Of a stretch of 13,403 nt of DNA, positions 7,801 to 13,367 are shown piece by piece. A program made the position numbers and the translations under genes. The stretch comes from Ventricola sp036297385 (GTDB taxonomy: Bacteria; Bacillota; Clostridia; Christensenellales; Aristaeellaceae): NCBI GenBank assembly GCA_036297385.1, contig JAXJLD010000114.1, positions 1 through 13,403 on the forward strand. Reading direction: 5' to 3'. The notes beneath the pieces are model-generated. The model was not told the origin of the DNA, did not search any database, and was given only the letters and a program-made list of their open reading frames with translations. How positions within the stretch are numbered: position 1 is the first letter of the stretch; each line of letters starts with the position of its first letter.

Positions 7801-8590
7801 CGTGTTCATCCCGTCCTTCCCGGGTACCAACTGCGAGATGGACAGCGCGAAGGCGTTCCGCCGCGCGGGCGCGGAGGTGGAGACCTTCATCTTCCGCAAC
7901 CTGACGGCCAAAGGCATCGAGGAATCCGTTGAGGCGATTGTCAAGGGCATCGAGAATGCACAGATCGTCATGCTGCCGGGCGGCTTCTCCGCGGGCGATG
8001 AGCCGGACGGCTCTGGCAAGTTCATTGCCACCGCGCTGCGCAATCCGCGCATCATGGATGCGATTCACGCGCTGCTGGATCAGCGTGACGGCCTGATGCT
8101 GGGCATCTGCAACGGCTTCCAGGCGCTCATCAAGCTGGGTCTTGTGCCGTACGGTGAGATCCGCACGCTGACCGAGGAGGACCCGACGCTGACCTACAAC
8201 ACCATCGGCCGCCATGCCGCAACGCATATCCGCACGGTGGTGTCCTCCGTCAAGTCCCCGTGGATGGCGGGCGTGAACGTTGGCGATGTGCATGAGGTGG
8301 CCATTTCCCACGGCGAGGGACGCTTTGTCTGCCGCGAGGGACAGCTCCGCCGCCTGATGGAGAACGGCCAGATCGTCACGCAGTACTGCGACGAATACGG
8401 CATTCCGGCAGCGGAGATGCCGCTGAACCCGAATGGCTCGTACTGGGCGATCGAGGGAATCTGCTCCCCGGATGGCCGCGTGCTGGGCAAGATGGGCCAC
8501 AGCGAGCGCACCGGCGCGTTTGTCGCCAGCAACATTCCGGGCAACAAGGATCAGAAGATCTTTGCCTCCGGCGTGAAGTACTTCCTGTAA
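4838..8590 (+). CDS. purL: phosphoribosylformylglycinamidine (FGAM) synthase, single-chain
   Basis: This enzyme carries out the ATP- and glutamine-dependent conversion of FGAR to FGAM in de novo purine synthesis. The 1250-residue chain fuses synthetase and glutaminase, as in the clostridial/streptococcal TIGR01857 type; B. subtilis uses separate PurS, PurL and PurQ. The order is a PurS-like N-terminal part, then the synthetase signature TYWSDHCRHTTF at 222-233, then NETHNHPTEIEGFGG from residue 325, then duplicated AIRS-like halves. A class I glutamine amidotransferase domain runs from about residue 985, with GTNCEMDSA at 996, nucleophile Cys1091 in GICNGFQ, and His1221 and Glu1223 in GHSERTG, so the triad is intact. 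The start is GTG, seven bases after GGAGGAG. It has its own promoter and terminator and no other pur genes next to it; a CGAAC-type palindrome upstream suggests purine control. Confidence 0.97.
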   Translation: MSQVRRIYAEKRPGYDVAAQQLCHELCEALGTQAIERVRIFQRYDVEGVSEAALESAKGIIFSEPNADVLYDETLPPMDAQLLAVEYLPGQYDQRADSASQCLQLLSPNEARPKVACAKVYAVEGAQVTRVMMDAIAAHLINPVEARRAGMEKPETLVMHADVPADVAVVEGFTAMSDKALAEMVAQMGMAMSAEDLSFCRDYFRDTEKRDPSVTELRAIDTYWSDHCRHTTFLTAIDDVEFEGGELAEPIRAAYALYIDTRKNVYGERKKDISLMDMATLGAKALRKMGKLDDLDASDEINACSIVVTANVDGHEEPWLIMFKNETHNHPTEIEGFGGAATCLGGAIRDPLSGRSYVYQAMRITGSGDPRVPYSRTRKGKLPQRRITTTAAQGYSSYGNQIGLAAGKVQEYYHPGFVAKRMELGAVIAATPRDHVRRGVPAPGDVVMLLGGRTGRDGCGGATGSSKAHSVESLSTCGAEVQKGNPPTERCIQRLFRSAEFAQMVKRCNDFGAGGVCVAVGELAPGLVIELDAVPKKYEGLDGTELAISESQERMACVIEADQVERFKQMAYEENLEATQVAVVTEEARLVMHWRGSTIVDLSRAFLDTNGVTQHAKAVVTAPDAQNPYLTAQPDFAKDKTVREAWLAMLGDLNICSQKGMVERFDGTIGASTILAPYGGVHRDSPNEAMAALIPADGETTTATLMAHGYDPYLSEWSPFHGAVYAVTESLAKICAAGGDVTKARLTFQEYFEKLGKDAHRWGKPAAALLGGLSAQLGFGTASIGGKDSMSGTFEDIHVPPTLVSFAVTAVEASHIISTDFKGGDHRIALLRLPVDAHLLPEYDKALMRYDLLRKAIERGDVLSAHTVGRGGLAAAVTMMALGSRVGVSLIGVTEDELFLPAYGSIVCELADGAPVPAGMEVVGFTSEHPMINALGTILSLEEAHKAWSAPLEPIFPTSAPAKHSVAPYKPFVVRNTNRPSLHVAKPRVFIPSFPGTNCEMDSAKAFRRAGAEVETFIFRNLTAKGIEESVEAIVKGIENAQIVMLPGGFSAGDEPDGSGKFIATALRNPRIMDAIHALLDQRDGLMLGICNGFQALIKLGLVPYGEIRTLTEEDPTLTYNTIGRHAATHIRTVVSSVKSPWMAGVNVGDVHEVAISHGEGRFVCREGQLRRLMENGQIVTQYCDEYGIPAAEMPLNPNGSYWAIEGICSPDGRVLGKMGHSERTGAFVASNIPGNKDQKIFASGVKYFL

Positions 8591-8594
8591 TGTG

Positions 8595-8632
8595 AAAGCC
8601 TGCCGCATCCCATTGGGCGCGGCAGGCTTTTT
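8595..8632 (+). terminator. intrinsic terminator of purL
   Basis: A perfect GC-rich stem GCCTGCCGC (8598-8606) with GCGGCAGGC (8619-8627), extended by AAA/TTT, has a 12-nt loop and is followed by TTTTTG. It begins five bases after the purL stop codon. Confidence 0.93.
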
Positions 8633-8668
8633 GTGTTTCCTATGATTTTTGGATCAAAAGGATCCATA

Positions 8669-8688
8669 AGCGCGAAGCGGAGAAGGGG
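8669..8688. repeat. 20-nt direct repeat, copy 1
   Basis: The 20 bases at 8669-8688 (starting AGCGCGAAGCGG) recur exactly at 13283-13302. Both copies lie in the non-coding DNA just past the 3' end of a plus-strand gene. After the shared block this copy diverges into a G-rich stretch, whereas the right-hand copy leads into a series of hairpins. A short dyad TGGATC/GATCCA lies just before it (about 8650-8666). It is probably the left module of a dispersed repeat. Confidence 0.7.
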
Positions 8689-8740
8689 GGTGGGACGGGA
8701 GCTTGCTTGCCACAGTACATAAAAAAGGCGGGGGATAGGC

Positions 8741-9289
8741 TTACATAGCCTCTTCCTCCGCCAGCGCGTTGTCCCGCATCTCCTGCCGGATGACGGCGAA
8801 GAGCTTGTCCAGATAGACCTTGTGCGAGAGTGCGATGATGGTGTTGCGCAGCATCACCTTTTCCTCAGAAGCCTCCGTCTCCAGCGCATCCATCACGCCG
8901 GTTCGGGAAAAGACGCAGGTGAGCGTCTGATACAGCTCCTTGCGGAAATAATCATAGGCGACCTGAAGCGTATATGTCCGACGCTGTATGGTCAGCATCA
9001 GCCCCAATGCGTCCATGGAGACCACGGATTTCGCGGCGGCAATGAAGATGAGCTGGGCGATCTGGTCACGTCCATACTGCTTGCGCACAGGCTTGGCAAT
9101 CAGTCCCTTTTTGACATAGTTGCTGATCATGGAGCCGGTGATGGGCGTATCCTGAATCGGTGCGAGCGCATCGGAAATATACTTGGCTGTCTGCTCCAGA
9201 TAAAGCCCGACATCCGGGATTTCCTGATAAGCGGGCAGGTGAAGCGCCTGAATGGATGCATTGATTTGGTCTTTGAGCATCTGGTTCAC
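8741..9289 (-). CDS. DUF1836 domain protein, MerR-like DNA-binding fold
   Basis: The 182-residue protein belongs to the DUF1836 family of Firmicutes, whose function is unknown. The middle part, PITGSMISNYVKKGLIAKPV followed by KQYGRDQIAQLIFIAAAK, resembles a MerR-type winged helix (a helix, then a turn, then a K-Y-x-R-x-x-I segment), so a DNA-binding regulator is likely. The C-terminal half is helical. The frame is open to a TTG at 9340, but that TTG is the -35 hexamer of the gene's promoter. The chosen GTG (9289-9287) is 6 bases after GGAGGG (9296-9301) and gives (M)NQMLKDQINASI. The ATG two codons upstream touches the ribosome binding site, and the ATG three codons downstream is too far away. 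It is divergent from a degV gene and may regulate it; this is inference from position. Confidence 0.85.
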   Translation of the reverse strand: MNQMLKDQINASIQALHLPAYQEIPDVGLYLEQTAKYISDALAPIQDTPITGSMISNYVKKGLIAKPVRKQYGRDQIAQLIFIAAAKSVVSMDALGLMLTIQRRTYTLQVAYDYFRKELYQTLTCVFSRTGVMDALETEASEEKVMLRNTIIALSHKVYLDKLFAVIRQEMRDNALAEEEAM

Positions 9290-9311
9290 GGGCATCCCTC
9301 CATTCCCGGAC

Positions 9312-9340
9312 ATTATACAACGGTTCCGTGAAAAAGTCAA
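9312..9340 (-). promoter_or_regulatory. promoter of the DUF1836 gene
   Basis: Minus strand: TTGACT (9335-9340), a 17-bp spacer, then a perfect TATAAT (9312-9317). Predicted transcription start is near 9305, only about 16 nt before the GTG start, with GGAGGG directly inside that short leader. Confidence 0.85.
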
Positions 9341-9356
9341 TTGAACTGGATGACAA

Positions 9357-9369
9357 GTTTTTGAAAAAC
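9357..9369. promoter_or_regulatory. 13-bp palindrome between divergent promoters
   Basis: GTTTTT-G-AAAAAC is a perfect inverted repeat ending two bases before the degV -35 hexamer (9372). A second small dyad, TCAATTGA (9337-9344), overlaps the DUF1836 -35 element. Either could be an operator. Short A/T palindromes also arise by chance, so the call is tentative. Confidence 0.3.
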
Positions 9370-9371
9370 GC

Positions 9372-9401
9372 TTGACGCGGTATGGTGGAATGATGTAGAA
9401 T
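9372..9401 (+). promoter_or_regulatory. promoter of the degV-family gene
   Basis: TTGACG (9372-9377), an 18-bp spacer, then TAGAAT (9396-9401) with an upstream TG. The -35 boxes of the two divergent genes are only 31 bp apart, so a protein bound between them would touch both. Confidence 0.72.
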
Positions 9402-9452
9402 AAAACCGGTGAGCAGCGTCATGCTCATACTATGGAATTTGAGGGAAGCGTC

Positions 9453-10286
9453 ATGCAATATAAGATTGCCGCCGATTCGTCTGCGAATATGTATGCCTTT
9501 GACGGCATTGATTTTTCTAGCGTGCCCATGAAGCTCATCACCAAGGAAAGGGAGTTCGTTGACGACGGTCACACGGACATTCAGGAGATGGTCGCCTATC
9601 TCAAGGCGTATAAGGGAACGTCCGGCTCCTCCTGCCCGAACGTGTATGATTGGACGGAAGCCTTCGGCGATGCGGAGAATGTGTTTGCCATCACCATCAC
9701 CGGTGCGCTCTCGGGAAGCTGCAATGCTGCGCGCCATGCCGGCGAGGAGTATATGGCGGCGCACCCGGGCCGCAAGGTCTGCGTGCTGGATTCGCTGAGC
9801 GCCGGTCCCGAGCTTCGGCTGATCTGCGAAAAGCTGCGCGAGGGCGTGAACGCGGGCAAAACCTTTGAGGAGATTGAGGCCGATGCGCGCGAGTACATGA
9901 AGCACACGCACACGCTTTTCACGCTTCAGTCGCTGAATAATCTTGCGCGCAATGGCCGCATTAGCCCGGCTGTGGCGAAGGTGGCGGGCGTACTGGGCAT
10001 CTGGGTCGTGGGCAAGGCCAGCGACGAGGGAACCTTGCAGCAGGTTCACAAGGCGCGCGGCGAGAAGCGCGCGGTTGAGGCTGCGTATTCCGATATGAAG
10101 GAAAACGGCTACAAGGGCGGCAAGGTGCGTATGTGCCACTGTATGAACGAAGGCGTGGCCGACCAGCTCGCCGCGCTCATCCGGGCGGAGTACCCCGACG
10201 CGGAAATCACCTGCGAGCCCACTGGCGCACTGTGCAGCTTCTATGCGGAAAAGGGCGGCATGATCGTCGGCTACGAGGGAAAATAA
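9453..10286 (+). CDS. DegV-family fatty-acid-binding protein
   Basis: The 277-residue product matches the DegV/FakB family, which binds a fatty acid in a deep pocket; FakB members present it to the kinase FakA for phosphorylation. Family landmarks are YKIAADSSAN at the N-terminus, the TSGSSCPN loop (about residues 57-64), ITGALSGSCNAA (about 86-97) with the Ser/Thr residues that hold the carboxylate, LDSLSAGPE, the lid-region RNGRISPAVAKVAGVLGI, and HCMNEGVADQL near the C-terminus. No fakA/DAK-domain gene is in the window, so the lipid and partner are unknown. The ATG at 9453 is seven bases after GAGGG (9441-9445); an upstream in-frame ATG at 9432 lacks a ribosome binding site and precedes the conserved start. 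The gene is monocistronic, with its own promoter and terminator, and divergent from the DUF1836 gene. Confidence 0.92.
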   Translation: MQYKIAADSSANMYAFDGIDFSSVPMKLITKEREFVDDGHTDIQEMVAYLKAYKGTSGSSCPNVYDWTEAFGDAENVFAITITGALSGSCNAARHAGEEYMAAHPGRKVCVLDSLSAGPELRLICEKLREGVNAGKTFEEIEADAREYMKHTHTLFTLQSLNNLARNGRISPAVAKVAGVLGIWVVGKASDEGTLQQVHKARGEKRAVEAAYSDMKENGYKGGKVRMCHCMNEGVADQLAALIRAEYPDAEITCEPTGALCSFYAEKGGMIVGYEGK

Positions 10287-10306
10287 GCACAGAGAGCATG
10301 AGAACG

Positions 10307-10334
10307 GGGGACGGCTGAGTGCCGTCCTCTTTTT
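10307..10334 (+). terminator. intrinsic terminator after the degV-family gene
   Basis: GGGGACGGC (10307-10315) pairs with GCCGTCCTC (10321-10329), with one G-U pair, around a TGAGT loop, followed by TTTTT. It begins 20 bases after the stop codon. Confidence 0.88.
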
Positions 10335-10371
10335 CGCGTGTGGGAGAGGGAAAATCCGGCGGCACAGAGGA

Positions 10372-10400
10372 TTGACATTTGCCGCGCGTCAGGGTATAAG
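10372..10400 (+). promoter_or_regulatory. promoter of the lacI-family gene
   Basis: A perfect TTGACA (10372-10377), a 17-bp spacer, then TATAAG (10395-10400). No LacI-type dyad is visible here, so autoregulation is not suggested. The ribosome binding site AAAGGAG is at 10418-10424. Confidence 0.78.
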
Positions 10401-10433
10401 TAGACTATCAACATCCCAAAGGAGCAGGACAAC

Positions 10434-11417
10434 GTGACCATTTATGATATTGCCCGGGAGGCGGGTGTTTCCGCCAGCACGGTTTCCCGTGTCATCAACG
10501 AGAAGCCCGGCGTGAATCCGGAGACGCGCGAACGGGTGCGTGCGCTGCTCAAGGCGCATCGCTATGTGCCGAATGAGGCGGCGCGCGGGCTGGTGACCCA
10601 TTCCAGCAGGCTGGTGGGCGTGCTGGTGGCAGATATCCGCAATCAGCACCACATCGAGGGCGCGTACTATATCGCCAAGGAGCTGGCGCGGCTGGGCTAT
10701 TGTGCGCTGGTGCTCAATACCGGCAACAGCGACGAGGAGAGGGCGGCGGGCATCCGGATGCTGGAAACACGCAAGGTGGAGGCAGCAGTGCTGATGGGCT
10801 CCATCTTCCAGACGGAGGCGGTTCGCGCGGCGATTGCCGACAGCCTTCCGGATGCGCCGGTGTTCATGCTCAACGGCGAGATTGACCTGCCCAACGTGTA
10901 CAGCGTGCTCTCGGATGACCGCGCGGGCACGGCGGACTGCGTGGCGTATCTGGCGCGGCGGGGCAGGAAGCGGGTGGCGTTTCTGGTGGATCAGCCCACG
11001 CCCAGCAGCCGTCTCAAGCAGGCGGGCTATGAGGAGGGGGCGGCGGCTGCGAATATGCCTGCGCTGATAATCAGCGGCGTGGAGGGCAGCGCGGAAGGCG
11101 GCTATGAGGCCACCAAGGCGCTGCTGGCACAGCATTCGGAGATCGATGGCGTGATCGCCAGCTTGGATATCATCGCCTGCGGTGCGCTTCGCGCCATCGC
11201 GGAAAGCGGTCGGCGCGTGCCGCAGGATGTGGCGGTGATCGGCACGGATAACTCCGTGTATTGCGAGATCTGTTCGCCGCAGCTGACGAGCCTGAATACG
11301 ATGGTCTTTGAATCCGGCGTGGCGATTGCCCACAAGCTGGTGGACTGCCTGGAAGGACGAAGAACGAGCCGCAGAACCATGCTCTTTACCGACCTTGTGG
11401 AGCGGGCGTCCACCTGA
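10434..11417 (+). CDS. LacI-family transcriptional regulator
   Basis: The 327-residue protein has the full LacI/GalR layout. The N-terminal helix-turn-helix (residues 2-50) has IYDIAREAGVSASTVSRVIN and the hinge helix YVPNEAARGL, whose Ala and Leu normally insert at a central CG of the operator. A periplasmic-binding-protein-like effector domain follows (about 58-327), with RLVGVLVADIRN opening the first subdomain and VAVIGTDNS near the end of the second. The start is GTG, nine bases after AAAGGAG. The effector is probably a sugar or organic acid; nothing in the sequence fixes which. It is followed on the same strand by a reductase and a cyclase. The gap to the reductase carries two dyads of the expected operator type, so those genes are its likely targets. 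No terminator is seen after it, so some read-through is possible. Confidence 0.95.
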   Translation: MTIYDIAREAGVSASTVSRVINEKPGVNPETRERVRALLKAHRYVPNEAARGLVTHSSRLVGVLVADIRNQHHIEGAYYIAKELARLGYCALVLNTGNSDEERAAGIRMLETRKVEAAVLMGSIFQTEAVRAAIADSLPDAPVFMLNGEIDLPNVYSVLSDDRAGTADCVAYLARRGRKRVAFLVDQPTPSSRLKQAGYEEGAAAANMPALIISGVEGSAEGGYEATKALLAQHSEIDGVIASLDIIACGALRAIAESGRRVPQDVAVIGTDNSVYCEICSPQLTSLNTMVFESGVAIAHKLVDCLEGRRTSRRTMLFTDLVERAST

Positions 11418-11452
11418 CGGCGAGACAGGCTCAGGGGGAGCGATGTAAGGGC

Positions 11453-11466
11453 TGAAAGCGATTGCA
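11453..11466. promoter_or_regulatory. LacI-type operator, upstream site (O-distal)
   Basis: The sequence TGAAAGCGATTGCA fits the LacI-family operator pattern TGNAANCGNTTNCA at every fixed position, including the central CG. It lies 36 bases after the regulator's stop codon and about 70 bp upstream of the predicted reductase transcription start. Confidence 0.65.
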
Positions 11467-11494
11467 AAATTTTACCGATTTTTGAGATTGGATG

Positions 11495-11523
11495 TTGAAT
11501 TTATCTCGAAATTGTGGTATTGT
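11495..11523 (+). promoter_or_regulatory. promoter of the reductase-cyclase unit
   Basis: TTGAAT (11495-11500), a 17-bp spacer, then TATTGT (11518-11523). Both boxes are moderate matches, as expected for a regulated promoter. Predicted transcription start is about 11530, inside the downstream operator. The promoter lies between the two dyads. Confidence 0.55.
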
Positions 11524-11528
11524 AAGGT

Positions 11529-11542
11529 TGCAATCGGTTGCA
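11529..11542. promoter_or_regulatory. LacI-type operator, site over the transcription start
   Basis: TGCAATCGGTTGCA is a dyad with perfect 5-bp arms (TGCAA/TTGCA) around a central CG, fitting TGNAANCGNTTNCA exactly. Its centre is 76 bp from that of the upstream site. Covering the predicted start point, it is well placed for repression. Confidence 0.72.
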
Positions 11543-11569
11543 GCTTGGCGCGAGAGGAGTGGAGCAGAA

Positions 11570-12505
11570 ATGCGGATTGCGGTGATCGGCGCCGGGGCGA
11601 TGGGCTCGCTCTACGGCGGATATCTCAGCCGGAAGAATGATGTGCTGTTGGTGGATGTCAACCCTGCACAGGTGCAGGCCGTGAATGAAAAGGGGCTGCT
11701 CATCCATGAGCCGGATGACAGCGTGACGGTGTGCCGCCCAAAGGCGGCAAGCGATACGAAGGGCATGAAACCGGTGGATCTGGTGATGCTGTTCGTGAAG
11801 TCCATGTATTCTGAGGCCGCGCTGGAGAGCAACCGCAGCCTGATCGGCCCGGATACCCTGCTCATGACGCTGCAAAACGGCAGCGGCCATGAGGAGGTGC
11901 TGCTGCGCTTTGCGGATCGTGCGCATATCGTGATCGGCACCACACAGCACGTCTGCGGCGTGCTGGGCGCGGGTGAAATCCGCCACGCGGGCAGCGGCAG
12001 GACGTGCATCGGCGTGCTGGAGGGCGACGCGCAGCGCCTTGCGTCGGTGGCGCAGGCGTTTGAAGCCTGCGGGCTGGAGACGACCTGCGAGGCACAGGTG
12101 CAGCGTCTGGTGTGGAACAAGCTATTCACCAATGTCTCTGCCAGCGTGCTGACGGGCATTTTGCAGGTGCCGCTGGGGGAGATTGCGCGCAGCCGTCATG
12201 CGTGGGCGCTGTGCGAAACGCTCGTGCGCGAGGCGGCGGCCGTGGCGGCGGGCGATGGATACATCTTTGACGCGGAGGAGAAGATTGCCGAGGTGCGCAC
12301 CGTCTGCGAGAACAGCCCGGAGGGGCTGACGAGCATCTATGCCGATCTGCGCAGCGGGCGGCGGACGGAGGTGGACGCCATCTCCGGCAGCGTCGTGCGT
12401 GCGGGACGGCGAAACGGCGTTCCTGCGCCGACACATGAGGCGATGGTGGCGCTCGTTCACGCGCTGGAGGACAAAGCTGCCCATCAGAAGGACACAAACG
12501 GCTGA
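11570..12505 (+). CDS. ketopantoate reductase (PanE/ApbA) family NADPH-dependent reductase
   Basis: The 311-residue protein has an N-terminal Rossmann fold with GAGAMGS at residues 7-13, the LQNGSGHEE loop with Asn103, the catalytic Lys184 in WNKLFTNVSAS, and Glu267 in RRTEVDAISG, followed by a helical C-terminal domain with NGVPAPTHEAM. These match the substrate- and catalytic residues of 2-dehydropantoate 2-reductase, so an active 2-keto-acid reductase is expected. However, no panB, panC or other coenzyme A gene is near, and the gene sits behind a LacI regulator and before a cyclase-family hydrolase. A paralogue acting on another branched 2-keto acid or 2-hydroxy acid is therefore as likely as pantothenate synthesis. 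The frame is open to 11492, but the ATG at 11570 follows AGGAGTGGAG and begins directly at the beta strand of the Rossmann fold; the earlier start would overlap the promoter. Confidence 0.9.
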   Translation: MRIAVIGAGAMGSLYGGYLSRKNDVLLVDVNPAQVQAVNEKGLLIHEPDDSVTVCRPKAASDTKGMKPVDLVMLFVKSMYSEAALESNRSLIGPDTLLMTLQNGSGHEEVLLRFADRAHIVIGTTQHVCGVLGAGEIRHAGSGRTCIGVLEGDAQRLASVAQAFEACGLETTCEAQVQRLVWNKLFTNVSASVLTGILQVPLGEIARSRHAWALCETLVREAAAVAAGDGYIFDAEEKIAEVRTVCENSPEGLTSIYADLRSGRRTEVDAISGSVVRAGRRNGVPAPTHEAMVALVHALEDKAAHQKDTNG

Positions 12506-12517
12506 TTCTGTCAGCCG
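12499..12517 (+). other. small hairpin between reductase and cyclase genes
   Basis: CGGCTGA (12499-12505) pairs perfectly with TCAGCCG (12511-12517) around TTCTG. The left arm contains the reductase's TGA stop codon. There is no T-run, so it is not a terminator; it might modulate mRNA stability or the ratio of the two products. Confidence 0.4.
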
Positions 12518-12549
12518 GATAGATCGACCCAATACATGGAGGTATGGAT

Positions 12550-13236
12550 ATGGAACCTGTGTATGATCTCAATGGACTGCGCCTGATTGACCTGAGCAAG
12601 ACGCTCGACCCCGCAACGGAGAGCCGCCGCTGCCACCTGATCCGCTATAACACCGGCGGACCGATCCCGGATTATCACACCGCGCTGGATCTGACCAGCC
12701 ATCTGGGCACGCACTGCGAGTGCCCGTATCATCACTTTGAGGATGGCGCGTCCGTCGGCGATCTGCCGCTGACCACGTTCATGGGTCGTGCGCTGTATGT
12801 GACGCTTGACCTGCCGGAAAACCATCAGATCACCGGTGCGGATCTGGAAGCCGCGCTGGGCGACCGCGTGAAGGAAGGCGATATCGTCATCCTCGATAGC
12901 CCGCACAAGATTCCGCCGTTCACCCCGCTGACCAACAGCCCGGACGATCACCGTCTGGTGATTGGCGAGGACAGCGCCAACTGGTTTGCGCAGAAGAACG
13001 TCAAGTGCGTGGGCTTCGGCGATGGTGTGTCCATCGAGGACTGCGAGGCGAACGTGAAGCCCTTCCATGATATCCTGATGGCGAAGAACATCGTGTTCCT
13101 GGAGGTGCTCAAGAATCTGGAATACCTCACGAAGGACGTGTTCTTCATGGCGTATGCGCCGCTTCCCATCGTGGGCGCGGATTCCTGCCCGGTTCGTGCG
13201 TTTGCGATTGAGGGCCTGCCGGGCTTTGACGCATAA
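12550..13236 (+). CDS. cyclase-family (kynurenine-formamidase-like) metal-dependent hydrolase
   Basis: The 228-residue protein belongs to the cyclase family (Pfam PF04199 type), which contains bacterial kynurenine formamidase and various amide or lactone hydrolases. The metal-binding motif is present at residues 51-61 as HLGTHCECPYH; the family form is HxGTHxDxPxH, so Asp is replaced by Glu57 here. Two further family landmarks are present: RLIDLSKTLDP near the N-terminus and FLEVLKNLEYL with Glu185, matching the conserved E-x-L-x-N-L-x-x-L helix. The gene starts 44 bp after the reductase gene and is probably co-transcribed with it. The ATG at 12550 is seven bases after GGAGG (12538-12542); the ATG at 12544 touches the ribosome binding site. 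Its substrate is unknown. There is no tryptophan-degradation gene nearby, so kynurenine formamidase is not specifically supported. Confidence 0.9.
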   Translation: MEPVYDLNGLRLIDLSKTLDPATESRRCHLIRYNTGGPIPDYHTALDLTSHLGTHCECPYHHFEDGASVGDLPLTTFMGRALYVTLDLPENHQITGADLEAALGDRVKEGDIVILDSPHKIPPFTPLTNSPDDHRLVIGEDSANWFAQKNVKCVGFGDGVSIEDCEANVKPFHDILMAKNIVFLEVLKNLEYLTKDVFFMAYAPLPIVGADSCPVRAFAIEGLPGFDA

Positions 13237-13282
13237 TCGTGCGCACGGTTTTCACGCTGTCCGCATTCTAAAAACTTTATTC

Positions 13283-13302
13283 AGCGCGAAGCGGAGAAGG
13301 GG
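13283..13302. repeat. 20-nt direct repeat, copy 2
   Basis: Identical to 8669-8688. It opens the composite non-coding element that fills 13283-13403, after the cyclase gene. Confidence 0.7.
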
Positions 13303-13367
13303 TTTGGGGATGAAATCCCCAAGCGGGTTCTAGGGCGGCAGCCCTAACATACCCCTGAAAAAACGTG
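13303..13367. repeat. two tandem hairpins in a composite repeat
   Basis: TTGGGGAT (13304-13311) and ATCCCCAA (13315-13322) form a perfect 8-bp stem with a GAA loop. TAGGGC (13331-13336) and GCCCTA (13341-13346) form a 6-bp stem with a GGCA loop. They lie between the 20-nt repeat and the nested palindrome at the right edge, giving three or four consecutive stem-loops in about 120 bp. The stretch AACATA...CCCC...AAACGT before the palindrome can be aligned, with gaps, to 71-89 at the left end, so the repeated unit is longer than the identical core. Confidence 0.6.

Noticed and set aside
4820..8608. A 1262-codon open frame antisense to the whole purL gene
   Set aside because: The sense strand encodes a full PurL with all motifs. 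The antisense product is Ala/Arg/His/Leu-rich, without recognisable motifs, and arises from the strong third-position G/C bias.
12499..12517. Possible terminator between the reductase and cyclase genes
   Set aside because: It has a 7-bp stem but no T-run, and the next gene has its own good ribosome binding site 20 bases on, so the pair is more likely co-transcribed.
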